A stretch of DNA of 64,000 bases, from assembly GCA_903828595.1 (NCBI GenBank), contig CAIKMS010000008.1, positions 124,001 to 188,000 of the forward strand, read 5' to 3'. Shown here piece after piece: positions 18,562-27,350 of the stretch. Origin of the DNA: an uncultured Pseudomonadota bacterium (lineage in GTDB: Bacteria > Pseudomonadota > Gammaproteobacteria > Steroidobacterales > Steroidobacteraceae). Under the pieces are notes generated by a model. That model was not told where the DNA came from and made no database searches. It worked only from the letters and a program-made list of their open reading frames with translations. Position 1 is the first letter of the stretch. Every line of letters starts with the position of its first letter. A program made the translations under genes and the position numbers.

Positions 18562-18900
18562 ATGAACAGTCCCATGTCCGTTCCAAAAAACCTGCAAGCC
18601 GATGAGCTTGCTCAGCAGATGCAGGCCGGCCGTATCGTGCTCATTGATGTACGTGAGCCGGCTGAGTTCTTAGCCGAGCGCATTCCAGGTGCCATGCTCT
18701 GTCCGTTGTCTAGCTTCGATGCTAAGGCCATTCCCAGCGATGGCGAGCGGATGGTCGTATTCCATTGCGCCGGCGGAAAACGATCCCTGGATGCTGCGAT
18801 GCGTTGTCTAGCGGCTGGTCGTGTTGCCACGACGCATTTGGAGGGTGGGATTGCCGCCTGGAAAGCCGCCGGTCTTCCGGTGATTGGGCCAGGCAGCTAA
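18562..18900 (+). CDS. Single-domain rhodanese (sulfurtransferase)
   Basis: A 112-residue protein made of one rhodanese domain. VLIDVREPAEF at about 26-36 is the family's first motif, and the active-site loop is CAGGKR with the persulfide-forming Cys69, followed by LEGGIAAWKAAGLPV near the C terminus. It would carry sulfane sulfur from thiosulfate or a protein persulfide to an acceptor such as cyanide or thioredoxin. It has no signal peptide. It stands alone; a perfect 8-bp inverted repeat lies 34 bases after its stop. Confidence 0.85.
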   Translation: MNSPMSVPKNLQADELAQQMQAGRIVLIDVREPAEFLAERIPGAMLCPLSSFDAKAIPSDGERMVVFHCAGGKRSLDAAMRCLAAGRVATTHLEGGIAAWKAAGLPVIGPGS

Positions 18901-18934
18901 AGAGTCAGCTATCGTGCGTTGATAAACTTAACCG

Positions 18935-18951
18935 GCGAACCAATGGTTCGC
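18935..18951 (+). terminator. Inverted repeat after the rhodanese gene
   Basis: GCGAACCA-A-TGGTTCGC is a perfect 8-bp inverted repeat that can fold with a 5-base loop. No T-run follows, so it is a weak terminator candidate or a protein-binding palindrome. Confidence 0.35.
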
Positions 18952-19067
18952 GGGAGCGAGCGTTTCACGGCTGGTTCTGACTTTCGTTGATTGCGCCGTC
19001 ATGCGCTGCAGCATCGCCAGCGATCGTGCGGCTGGACAGATTCCTGCGGATCTTAAGTTGCTGCCAA

Positions 19068-19123
19068 CAAGGCCTATACAACAGGGCCTATACAATAAGG
19101 CCTAGACAGCAAGGCCTGTCTGG
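19068..19123. repeat. 14-bp tandem repeat upstream of proteorhodopsin, four units
   Basis: GGCCT recurs at exactly 14-base spacing (GGCC at 19071, 19085, 19099 and 19113), with the consensus unit AAGGCCTATACAAC drifting towards the last copy. Each unit has the AGGCCT palindrome. The period equals that of the array at 8031, but the sequence differs. Confidence 0.7.
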
Positions 19124-19672
19124 TGAGTTTAACGAGCGCAGAGTAAAGCCTCGTTGTGCGTTGTATGAAAAGCTCAACCTGCAAGCGTCCTTGCATTAGT
19201 GATTTCCATTACCGCGTTCTTAATGGTTTACAGCAATCGAGTTGAGCGTTGAACGAAACCCTCATCGTTTGCCGCAGCGTATCTTGCACTGTACGAAAGT
19301 CAGATTCGTTCGGTGATAGAAGCAAGACAGACTTCCCCTGTTCATCGGCACGGGGAAAAGCAGCTCTTTAATGGGCGAAGTGCTGCATTCTTGGCTGCGT
19401 TGCAACATTGCAAACGCGACCTGTCGAAGCTTGAATTGGACATTAATGGATTTGATGCTGTTATGATTGGATGTGGCGTGGAGCTTGTCAGTTGGGTCAA
19501 GTCAGCGTCGACCATGACTATAGTCGGCTAGCAAGGTCTTTGCGTTTCAATAGATACATAGCCGGCCGGGGAAGACTGACTCACTATGAGGTGGATGTCA
19601 GTTGGTAGTGTAGTTGAACCCTTGCGGGCCGTTGGCTCATCAAGGCTCAGCGTAAAAAATTAGGGAGATAGT

Positions 19673-20470
19673 ATGAAGTCCGGATCTATTTGGTTACGCA
19701 ACAAGACGGCTGTTGCTGCATGTGGCCTTCTGTCCATGTGTATCTCGACAGCACAGGCATCCTCTGCGGTGCTGAAGCCCGACGATTTCGTTGGTATTTC
19801 GTTTTGGCTGATCTCAATGGCTTTGGTTGCCTCCACGGCATTCTTCTTCTTGGAGCGCGATCGCGTTTCGCCTAAGTGGAAGACGTCGTTGACGGTGTCC
19901 GGCTTGGTGACTCTGGTCGCTGCAGTGCATTACTTCTACATGCGCGAAGTGTGGGTGACCACAGGTTCCACGCCAACCGTTTACCGCTATATTGACTGGC
20001 TCATCACCGTGCCATTGCTGATGATCGAGTTCTTCTTGATCCTGTCAGCTTGCGCGAAAGTGCCTGGTGGCATTTTCTGGCGCCTGATGATCGGTACCTT
20101 GGTCATGTTGATTGGCGGGTACGTCGGTGAGGCCGGATACATGGCAGTCATGCCTGCATTCGTGATCGGTATGCTCGGCTGGGCTTACATTCTGTACGAG
20201 ATTTTCGCTGGTCAGGCCAGCAAGATCAGTGCAGCAAGCGCCCCAGCGTCGGTGCAGTCCGCGTTCAACACGATGCGTTGGATTGTGACCATCGGTTGGG
20301 CGATCTATCCGATCGGGTACTTCCTGGGCTACCTGTCGGGTCATTCGCCTGCTGACAGCATGGGCATGCTCAACATCGTCTACAACTTGGCTGACGTGTT
20401 GAACAAGATTGCCTTCGGTCTGATCATCTGGAACGTAGCCGTTTCGGAGTCAGAAGCCGCTAAGCACTAA
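19673..20470 (+). CDS. Proteorhodopsin, green-type light-driven proton pump
   Basis: A 265-residue seven-helix retinal protein with a cleavable signal peptide (cut near Ala29). Helix C reads RYIDWLITVPLLMIE: Asp108 is the proton acceptor (Asp97 of the SAR86 protein), Thr112 the middle residue and Glu119 the proton donor, the DTE motif of outward proton pumps. Leu116 sits at the tuning position (105), which predicts green absorption. His86 matches the counter-ion histidine. Lys245 in NLADVLNK is the retinal Schiff-base lysine. The gene has its own terminator, and the carotenoid/retinal genes start 500 bases downstream. Two glycines in helix E (166, 169) deserve checking for a carotenoid-antenna fenestration. 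Confidence 0.97.
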   Translation: MKSGSIWLRNKTAVAACGLLSMCISTAQASSAVLKPDDFVGISFWLISMALVASTAFFFLERDRVSPKWKTSLTVSGLVTLVAAVHYFYMREVWVTTGSTPTVYRYIDWLITVPLLMIEFFLILSACAKVPGGIFWRLMIGTLVMLIGGYVGEAGYMAVMPAFVIGMLGWAYILYEIFAGQASKISAASAPASVQSAFNTMRWIVTIGWAIYPIGYFLGYLSGHSPADSMGMLNIVYNLADVLNKIAFGLIIWNVAVSESEAAKH

Positions 20471-20488
20471 GCTTTAAGGCTTGATTCG

Positions 20489-20525
20489 AATAACTCTCCG
20501 GTGAAAGCCGGAGAGTTATTTTTTT
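20489..20525 (+). terminator. Rho-independent terminator of proteorhodopsin
   Basis: A perfect 13-bp stem, AATAACTCTCCGG / CCGGAGAGTTATT, with loop TGAAAG and a run of seven T. It lies 18 bases after the stop codon and should make the rhodopsin transcript monocistronic. Confidence 0.95.
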
Positions 20526-20969
20526 GTACACCAGTTTTCCGCTAAATCCCACACGACGGGTGATCAAAATTAAGATCCACCCCTTGCGTCGACCGCATTG
20601 GCCCCCCGCGTGGTGAAGCGTACGCTTGGCCTGATTGGGTTAAGCGCTCACGCCACCGGCCGGCGACGACCGGTCGGGTGTCCCAACGCCAGTTTCGATG
20701 AAGCAGACAACGAGGGCGCGGTTAACGGGCACGGGGCTTTACTAATTTCTTATTTGCGCCGCCGCCTGCCGGTGATTAACCTACCGATTGAGCCATTCAA
20801 ACTTTTTCAGCGCAGAATAGCTGGAGTAATCCGCTACCCCTGCTGAGAGGGTAGAGTAGTGGCTTGGCACTGGTGAGTAGTTGACTGAGGAATTAGCGTT
20901 GTTAGTTCGCCGGTGCGCGTGGACAACCTGTGGCTCGCGTGGTGCAGAGTCATCAACCGGGAATAAGAC
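20526..20969. other. Region between proteorhodopsin and the carotenoid operon
   Basis: It should carry the crtI operon promoter. TTGACT at 20881-20886 is a good -35, but the best -10 (TTAGTT at 20902) is weak and 15 bases away. A frame at 20598-20846 does not look coding. Confidence 0.4.
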
Positions 20970-22466
20970 GTGCGTGCAGTAGTCATTGGTGGAGGCTTTG
21001 GGGGAATGGCCGCGGCATTGCGGCTAAAAGCCAAGGGCTACGACGTGGTGCTTGTCGATCGCTGTCTGCGACTTGGCGGCCGAGCGCAAGTGTTTGAGCG
21101 TGGCGGTTTTCGCCATGATGCGGGGCCTACGGTCATTACCGCTCCTTTTCTTTTTGAAGAACTGTTCAGTCTGTTCGGTGAACGGTTTGCTGATCATGTA
21201 CAACTGGTGGCGTTGACGCCCTGGTATCGCTTCCATTTTGCCGATGGTGATCATTTCGATTACGGCGGCACACTCGAAGACACCCTAGCTGAGATCCGGC
21301 GCATTTCGCCAGAAGATGAGCAAGGCTATAAGCGCCTGCTGGCGCAGAGTAAGCGCATCTTTGAGGCCGGGTTTGTGCGTTTGGCGGATGAGCCGTTTCA
21401 TCGGTTCACAACGATGCTAAAAGCCGTGCCCAGCCTCATTCGGTTGCGCTGTTATCAAACGGTCTGGGGTTTGGTGACCCGGTATTTGAAGCACGACAAG
21501 CTGCGCCGTGCGTTCTCTATTCAACCCCTGCTGGTGGGCGGTAATCCGTTTGATACCACCAGTATTTACGGTTTGATTCATTATCTAGAGCGTGCTTATG
21601 GCGTCTACTTCGCCATGGGTGGTACCGGTGCAATTGTTGATGCGTTGAGTGCGCTGATGCAGCGTCAGGGCGTGACGATCAAGCTGGGTACAAAGGTGGA
21701 GCAGATTGAGATCACCCATCACACTGCAACCGGCGTGCGCCTAGCCGATGGCACGGTTCTGCAGGCGGATATCGTGGTGTCTAACGCCGATACTGCTCAC
21801 CTACACCGATCGATGATTCCGCCTCACGGTCAGACCTTGATGCCTAAGCTCAAGCTGGCGGCGGCTCATTATTCTATGGGATTGTTTGTATTATATTTTG
21901 GCACGCGGCGCACCTACGACAATGTCGCGCACCATACGATCTGGTTAGGCGAGCAGTACCGTGAGCTGCTTCACGATATTTTTAGTCGCCGCGTATTGAG
22001 TGATGATTTTTCGCTCTACCTGCACAGGCCTACGGCGACGGATCCAAGCTTCGCGCCGCCCGGATGCGATAGCTTTTATGTGTTGTGTCCGGTGCCTAAC
22101 TTACAGGCCAGCGTTGATTGGGCAGTGGAGGGGCCGCGGTTGCGTGACAAGATCGTTGCCGCGTTAGGTCGCACGATTTTGCCCGGCCTTGATGAGTCGA
22201 TCACCGATGACTTCTATATGACGCCCAAAGATTTTCAGGGCGATTATCTGAGCGTGCACGGGGCGGGTTTTTCTGTCGCACCTTTGTTTAGGCAGTCAGC
22301 CTGGTTTCGTTTTCACAACCGTGCCGAGGGTGTAAAAAATCTGTATGTCGTGGGTGCAGGTACGCACCCGGGAGCGGGTTTGCCGGGCGTGCTGTGTTCG
22401 GCCAAAGTAGTCGATGCACTGGTTAAAGATCTCCACAGTACAGCCCGCTCGGGGTCTGCCGCGTGA
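20970..22466 (+). CDS. crtI: Phytoene desaturase
   Basis: A 498-residue flavoprotein that takes phytoene to lycopene through successive desaturations at the inner membrane. The N-terminal dinucleotide fold is VIGGGFGGMAAALRLKAKG at about 5-23, followed by the family block GGRAQVFERGGFRHDAGPT. The C terminus has the typical VVGAGTHPGAGLPGVL motif. It begins with GTG. It is the first gene of a four-gene unit and overlaps crtB by 4 bases (GTGA), so translation is probably coupled. It supplies lycopene for CrtY. Confidence 0.95.
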   Translation: MRAVVIGGGFGGMAAALRLKAKGYDVVLVDRCLRLGGRAQVFERGGFRHDAGPTVITAPFLFEELFSLFGERFADHVQLVALTPWYRFHFADGDHFDYGGTLEDTLAEIRRISPEDEQGYKRLLAQSKRIFEAGFVRLADEPFHRFTTMLKAVPSLIRLRCYQTVWGLVTRYLKHDKLRRAFSIQPLLVGGNPFDTTSIYGLIHYLERAYGVYFAMGGTGAIVDALSALMQRQGVTIKLGTKVEQIEITHHTATGVRLADGTVLQADIVVSNADTAHLHRSMIPPHGQTLMPKLKLAAAHYSMGLFVLYFGTRRTYDNVAHHTIWLGEQYRELLHDIFSRRVLSDDFSLYLHRPTATDPSFAPPGCDSFYVLCPVPNLQASVDWAVEGPRLRDKIVAALGRTILPGLDESITDDFYMTPKDFQGDYLSVHGAGFSVAPLFRQSAWFRFHNRAEGVKNLYVVGAGTHPGAGLPGVLCSAKVVDALVKDLHSTARSGSAA

Positions 22467-23425
22467 GCGCTGAATCGGTCCATCGTGTGGAGCCGGGCGT
22501 GTACGCCGCGGCCGATGCTCTATTAACCTCCAGGGCTAATAGTTTTCATTGGGCTCGGCGATTCTTAAATCCCATCCACGGCGAGCGTGCGACCCGACTG
22601 TACGGATTTTGTCGTCGTGTCGATGATCTAGCCGATGAGGATGCCTGCCAAAGCTCGGCTAAATCCGCGCTGAGCTCGGTACGAGCGGCTCTGGAGTCGG
22701 GGCACGCCACGACGGGTCCGCTAATCGACATGTTAGAGCTGATGCGTGACTGCCACATTGATCCGGCCATTCCGCTGGACCTAATTACCGGCGTGGAGAG
22801 TGATCTGAGTGATGTGCGGCTGGCCGACATGGAGGCGCTGGAAGAGTACTGCTATCGGGTTGCTGGAACTGTGGGGCTTATGATGACGGCAGCGCTTGAT
22901 GTCACTACTCCTAAGGCCTTGCCGCACGCGGTGGATTTAGGTATCGCGATGCAGCTCACCAACATTTGTAGGGATGTACGCGACGATGCCTTGCAGGGTC
23001 GGCGTTACCTGCCAGCGACGCTGGTGGGACCTTTAGAGCCCAGCGAACTGATCGCCCCAACCGGCGCGACGCGTGAGGTGGCTGTGCGCGCGGTACACAC
23101 GCTGCTGGATCTTGCCGATCGTTACTATGCTAGCGGTGAGGCAGGGCTTAAGTATCTGCCCCGCGGTGCGCGTTTTGGAATTTTGATTGCCGCACGTTTG
23201 TATCGTGAGATTGGCGTGGTGTTGCGCCGCCGTGACGCCGATTGCTGGTCGTCCAGAGCATATGTGGGTGGCGTGGGGAAAGTCGCCGTCACGCTGCGTT
23301 CGCTGAGTTCGACGATGACGCCGGGGGTCTTGAGATGCGCGGGTGGTCAGACTCGCGAGGTGGCGCCGATCTCCTCCTTAAGCTGCCGGGGCCGTCCGGC
23401 GGTAGAGTCGGGTCATGGTGACTGA
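22463..23425 (+). CDS. crtB: Phytoene synthase
   Basis: A 320-residue squalene/phytoene synthase that joins two geranylgeranyl diphosphates to phytoene. Both Asp-rich magnesium motifs are present: DDLAD at 54-58 and DVRDD at 171-175, within NICRDVRDDALQGRRYLP. The start is GTG inside the crtI stop, and the last 11 bases overlap crtY. The final 25 or so residues look low in conservation. No GGPP synthase gene (crtE) is seen in this window, so the substrate must come from elsewhere. Confidence 0.95.
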   Translation: MSAESVHRVEPGVYAAADALLTSRANSFHWARRFLNPIHGERATRLYGFCRRVDDLADEDACQSSAKSALSSVRAALESGHATTGPLIDMLELMRDCHIDPAIPLDLITGVESDLSDVRLADMEALEEYCYRVAGTVGLMMTAALDVTTPKALPHAVDLGIAMQLTNICRDVRDDALQGRRYLPATLVGPLEPSELIAPTGATREVAVRAVHTLLDLADRYYASGEAGLKYLPRGARFGILIAARLYREIGVVLRRRDADCWSSRAYVGGVGKVAVTLRSLSSTMTPGVLRCAGGQTREVAPISSLSCRGRPAVESGHGD

Positions 23426-24584
23426 TGCGGATTTGGTGATTCTCGGTGGTGGCTGCGCTGGCCTGAGTCTGGCGATGCGCCTGGCAGAGCAGCCCGGAAG
23501 TTGCCGTCGCGTTGTGGTGCTGGAAGCTCGACAGCATTACCAGAACGATCGTACCTGGTGTTTTTGGCAGGATAGCTGCGCTCGCTTCGATGCGCTGGTA
23601 AGCCATCGCTGGACGCAACTTCGCGTCCGTTCAGCCCACGACAGCGCCGTAGTTTCCTGCGCACAGTCGCCCTACCAGTTACTGGAGTCCGGAGCGTTCT
23701 ATCAAAAGGCTCTGGCGGTCTTAGACGATCATCCACAGATCGAACTGCACCGTGGCGTGCTGCTGACTCAGGCGCCGACGCCCCTTTCGGACGGGTGGCT
23801 TGTGGAGACACCCTTAGGCGTACTGCGGGCTGCCTGTTTGGTAGACACGCGCCCTGGCCAACAACCCGTGCGGGGCGAAGCCCGGCTTTGGCAGTCCTTT
23901 CTAGGCCATGAAGTACGCACCGATCGGCCGGTGTTCGATCCGAACTGCGTGGAGTTGATGGACTTTGCCGGAGCGGGCACCGATACCGTGGAATTCACCT
24001 ACGTTTTGCCGTTAGCGGTGGACCGAGCGCTGGTTGAGACCACGCTGTTTGATCCCCAACCCCGGTCAGCGGCTGATTTAGCCGATCGACAACAACGGGC
24101 TTTGACGCGCCAATTGCATGGCGCCTCGGCCGAAACCATCCGTAGTGAGCACGGGATTCTGCCGATGGGCCTGTCGGCTAAGCGCCCATTGAGTGGGCCG
24201 CGATACTGCGCAGCTGGGCTTTATAGCGGAGCCGCACGTCCGGCAACCGGGTATGCCTTCCAGCGCATCCAGCGCTGGGCTGACGCCTGTGCGATGACCC
24301 TGCGAGAGGGCAAGGGTTGTGTGGGCCATGCGGCCGATTCCTGGCTAACCCAGGCTATGGATGATCTTTTCTTGCGCGTCCTAAGCGCCGAGCCACAGCT
24401 TGCCGCGGATCTGTTTGTTCGACTGTTTGCGCGAGTCCCTACACCACGCCTGATCCGTTTTCTCAGTGATGGAGCAACCTTGGGTGATCGGGCCTGTGTG
24501 GTCGCTGCACTGCCGCCGCTGGTTTTTCTACGCCAACTAATGCGTACAGCCTTATTGCCTGCAACGCGACAAGCTAGGGCATGA
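23415..24584 (+). CDS. crtY: Lycopene beta-cyclase
   Basis: A 389-residue CrtY-type cyclase that turns lycopene into beta-carotene. It starts with the dinucleotide fold DLVILGGGCAGLSLAMRL at about 6-23. Further family features are NDRTWCFW near 45-52, DFAGAGTDTVEFTYVLPL and GILPMGLS, with GYAFQRIQRWA in the C-terminal half. It overlaps crtB by 11 bases and blh by 4 bases (ATGA), so all four genes are probably translated as a coupled unit. It gives the substrate for Blh. Confidence 0.93.
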   Translation: MVTDADLVILGGGCAGLSLAMRLAEQPGSCRRVVVLEARQHYQNDRTWCFWQDSCARFDALVSHRWTQLRVRSAHDSAVVSCAQSPYQLLESGAFYQKALAVLDDHPQIELHRGVLLTQAPTPLSDGWLVETPLGVLRAACLVDTRPGQQPVRGEARLWQSFLGHEVRTDRPVFDPNCVELMDFAGAGTDTVEFTYVLPLAVDRALVETTLFDPQPRSAADLADRQQRALTRQLHGASAETIRSEHGILPMGLSAKRPLSGPRYCAAGLYSGAARPATGYAFQRIQRWADACAMTLREGKGCVGHAADSWLTQAMDDLFLRVLSAEPQLAADLFVRLFARVPTPRLIRFLSDGATLGDRACVVAALPPLVFLRQLMRTALLPATRQARA

Positions 24585-25456
24585 ACGCTTTAATCAAATA
24601 CCAGGGACGCGTGTTTATCGTTGTCTCCGTTGCGCTTATGGTGAGCGTGGCGCTGGGACTGAATCTGGCTGATGAGCGCTACATACCGGTCATCGGCGCT
24701 CTGGTGGTCTTGTTGGGCATGCCGCATGGTGCCTTTGATGTGGTTTATGCGCAGCGGTTGCTGGTGCTAAAGACTTGGCGTCATTGGTCACTCTTTGTTT
24801 TGGGGTATGTCAGTTTGGCATTAGCCGTCATTGGATTATGGTGGCTTGCGCCCACCGTATTTCTGGTCGGTTTTCTGCTGATGTCGGCTTATCATTTTGC
24901 TGATGACCTGCCGCAGGGTGTGCGTTTTTTATCAAGGCTAGCCTACGGTGGCTCGAGCATCGTCTTACCTGCGCTACTGCATTCTGCCGAGCTGACTCGG
25001 TTACTCGGTTGGGTCGCAGGCGGCCCGAGCGCGTTGTGGGTTGTGCCGCTTCTGCAGCAGCTGGCCGGAATTTGGCTGGTGATAACGTTGTGCTTGGTCG
25101 TCATGGAAGCATGGCACCATCCAGCGGCGGCCTTAGAGTTAGGCGCACTGACGACGATCAGTGTACTGGCCCCGCCGCTGGTGGCTTTTACCGTCTTTTT
25201 TTGCCTCATGCACAGCCCACGGCATTTGTTACGTACGCTGGCAGCGGTAAGTATTGTTGAGCGCACGCGGGCTGTCTGGCTTGCGGTTGGGCCTACGGTT
25301 CTTACCTTCGTTGTGCTGGGGCTGGGTGTTTACGTGTTTAGGGATGAGCCGTTGTCAGCGCGGGTGATGCAGCTGGTGTTTGTGAGTTTAGCGGCGCTTA
25401 CCCTACCGCATATGCTGCTGCTCAATCGAGTGGGGCGGTTAGCTGTCTACAAATGA
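24581..25456 (+). CDS. blh: Beta-carotene 15,15'-dioxygenase (Brp/Blh family)
   Basis: A 291-residue integral membrane protein that splits beta-carotene into two retinals. The four histidines that bind iron in the family are all seen: His49 (GMPHGAFD), His105 (SAYHFADD), His211 and His215 (MHSPRH). About eight hydrophobic segments run through the protein. Its ATG overlaps the crtY stop. With proteorhodopsin next door, the product is clearly the rhodopsin chromophore. Confidence 0.95.
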   Translation: MNALIKYQGRVFIVVSVALMVSVALGLNLADERYIPVIGALVVLLGMPHGAFDVVYAQRLLVLKTWRHWSLFVLGYVSLALAVIGLWWLAPTVFLVGFLLMSAYHFADDLPQGVRFLSRLAYGGSSIVLPALLHSAELTRLLGWVAGGPSALWVVPLLQQLAGIWLVITLCLVVMEAWHHPAAALELGALTTISVLAPPLVAFTVFFCLMHSPRHLLRTLAAVSIVERTRAVWLAVGPTVLTFVVLGLGVYVFRDEPLSARVMQLVFVSLAALTLPHMLLLNRVGRLAVYK

Positions 25457-25478
25457 TTAATTTTTCACTGGAGCCATA

Positions 25479-27284
25479 ATGAAGTGCAACGTTCAAGGTG
25501 CGATGCGAATCTGCGTAGTGGCGTGGCTGTCTAGCGCTGCGCTGGTATTTTTTGCCAGCAGCGCACAGGCTCAGGCATTACCCAAACATTTGTTGGCTGT
25601 TGAGCTTCAGTCGCAGGTGCAGCCTGCAATGCTGGTTGATAACCAGGCCTTTGTGCCGGATGCCCATGCCGCGCCAGCACACGTACCTTTTCGCGGAACG
25701 TTGCGCCTAGACGAGGTGGCCATGACCACCACACCTGCCGATCTGGGTGCGCATGACATGTTGGCTAAGGACGCGCAGTATTTTCCTAAAGTCGATCTGA
25801 CCTTTATGACGGTGGGCCAGGATCTGGTGCCGGTGACCCAAGAGGTGATTCGCGCAGGTTCTGTACCCGGCACGAAAAGCTATTGGGATGTGATTGTGCA
25901 GCCCGGACGCGTGTGGTCGCAGCGCGGCGATGGTGCTTGGTCACGTGCAGCCTTTCCGTTTTCACTGGTCCACACGCTAGAAGGCGAGACGCACCATGGG
26001 TTGGCGACCTTTCTGTACAACGGTCGTCAAGTCAGCGGACTGCGTTTTCAGATTGTTCAGCAAACAACTCCTGGACACATTGAGAGCTACTTTACAGCCG
26101 TGGGCATGGCCGCAGCCCAATGGGTGCCGGCAAAGCGAACGGACTGGGACGCCATCGCGCGCACCTATCGCAGCGCACAGCGTGACGCGGTCGTGGTGCG
26201 TGACTGGAGTGAGCTTGAGAAGCGGGTGGGAGCCACTAAGCTTGCCGGGTTTAGTGATGGACTGGCTGCTGATCAGACGGTGCTCACGGGGCTGGATTAT
26301 CAAGGTGTCTTTTATTTACGCGGTTGTACGAGCGCGGCCGGGCCATTGCCTTGGTGTGATCGCACACGCTTTGGCATTTGGTCGGTCACTAAGGCTTATG
26401 CCAATGAGGTGGCGTTGCTGCGCTTAGCGCAGAAATACGGGCCTGGCGTTTTTGATTTAAAGATTCGTGATTACGTACCGGAGGTTGCTGCCTATCCTGC
26501 ATGGGCGAATGTGCGTTTTGATGACTGCATCAACATGGCTACCGGGCTGGGTAATGGCAGTGCGCAGCGTGAGCCTAACGATGCGGTCGATGGCTACATC
26601 GACGAAACCTACAATGACTGGGCTGATGCACCGTCTAGGGCCGCTAAGGTGGCGGCCTTGCTGCGTATTGCTCGTGTTTATCCCTGGGGGCCGGGTGAAG
26701 TGGTGCGCTATCGCGATCAGGATATGTATGTGTTGGGTGAGGCCATGGATCGCTACCTGAAGTCCAAAGAGGGACCGCAGGCCACGATTTGGTCGATGTT
26801 AGAGCGCGAAGTGTATGCGCCGCTGGGCATCCACTACGCACCGATCAATCGGACCCTCGAGGCTGATGGTTCGCCAGGACATCCGTTGATGGCTTATGGC
26901 TATTACGCAACGTTGTCTGATCTGGTGAAAGTGGCTCGCCTGTATCAGGCGCGCGGGCAGTTCAAGGGCGTGCAGCTGTTGTATGCGCCGCGTATTGATC
27001 AACTGCTTGCCGGCGTCACGCCGCGTGGCTTACCCACCGGTGAGCATACGGTCTTTGGTGAGACCACCTACTTTAACGCCTTTTGGGAAATGCGCTATGA
27101 CGCAACCGAAGGCTGTCATCTCTACATTCCTCAAATGGAGGGCTGGGGAGAAAATTTGGTCGCCTTGTTTCCGGGTGGTATCACCGGTGTCCGAGTGGCG
27201 CACAATCCTTCGAACAGCGCCGCACAGGGTGACCCCACGGCTATGGCACGGGTGGTGAACCGATTGACTGCGTTTTGCCGATAA
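25479..27284 (+). CDS. Exported beta-lactamase-fold serine hydrolase
   Basis: A 601-residue protein: signal peptide ending at AQAQ (about residue 32), an unassigned N-terminal region of some 200 residues, then a class C beta-lactamase / esterase-like domain. The active-site SxxK is Ser302-Val-Thr-Lys305 (GIWSVTKAYAN). YRDQDMYVLGEAM may supply the second catalytic Tyr motif. It lies 22 bases after blh, so it may be co-transcribed with the carotenoid genes, yet no link of this family to carotenoids or retinal is known to me. A peptidase, esterase or lactamase activity is possible. Confidence 0.75.
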   Translation: MKCNVQGAMRICVVAWLSSAALVFFASSAQAQALPKHLLAVELQSQVQPAMLVDNQAFVPDAHAAPAHVPFRGTLRLDEVAMTTTPADLGAHDMLAKDAQYFPKVDLTFMTVGQDLVPVTQEVIRAGSVPGTKSYWDVIVQPGRVWSQRGDGAWSRAAFPFSLVHTLEGETHHGLATFLYNGRQVSGLRFQIVQQTTPGHIESYFTAVGMAAAQWVPAKRTDWDAIARTYRSAQRDAVVVRDWSELEKRVGATKLAGFSDGLAADQTVLTGLDYQGVFYLRGCTSAAGPLPWCDRTRFGIWSVTKAYANEVALLRLAQKYGPGVFDLKIRDYVPEVAAYPAWANVRFDDCINMATGLGNGSAQREPNDAVDGYIDETYNDWADAPSRAAKVAALLRIARVYPWGPGEVVRYRDQDMYVLGEAMDRYLKSKEGPQATIWSMLEREVYAPLGIHYAPINRTLEADGSPGHPLMAYGYYATLSDLVKVARLYQARGQFKGVQLLYAPRIDQLLAGVTPRGLPTGEHTVFGETTYFNAFWEMRYDATEGCHLYIPQMEGWGENLVALFPGGITGVRVAHNPSNSAAQGDPTAMARVVNRLTAFCR

Positions 27285-27350
27285 GGTTTGGACTGGCCGA
27301 AAGTAAGCGTACCGGTGGCGCTAGGCGCGTGACCATGCCGGTTTACAGTA

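Larger units (their letters stand above)
18901..19672. other. 772-bp noncoding region upstream of proteorhodopsin
   Basis: No convincing gene lies here; frames at 18987-19199 and 19313-19531 lack coding character. It contains the inverted repeat at 18935, the 14-bp tandem repeats at 19068-19123, and the palindrome GACTATAGTC at 19516-19525, which includes a possible -10 (TATAGT) without a good -35. The rhodopsin Shine-Dalgarno AGGGAG sits 8 bases before its ATG. Such a long leader suggests complex regulation. Confidence 0.45.

Noticed and set aside
19313..19531. 72-codon frame upstream of proteorhodopsin
   Set aside because: GTG start without a ribosome site, no recognisable fold, composition like noncoding DNA.
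20598..20846. 82-codon frame between proteorhodopsin and crtI
   Set aside because: No Shine-Dalgarno, Arg/Pro-rich random-looking product, lies in a region expected to hold the crt promoter.
20864..20880. Sigma-54 promoter (TTGGCAC) before crtI
   Set aside because: The downstream TTGC element is missing at the required spacing.
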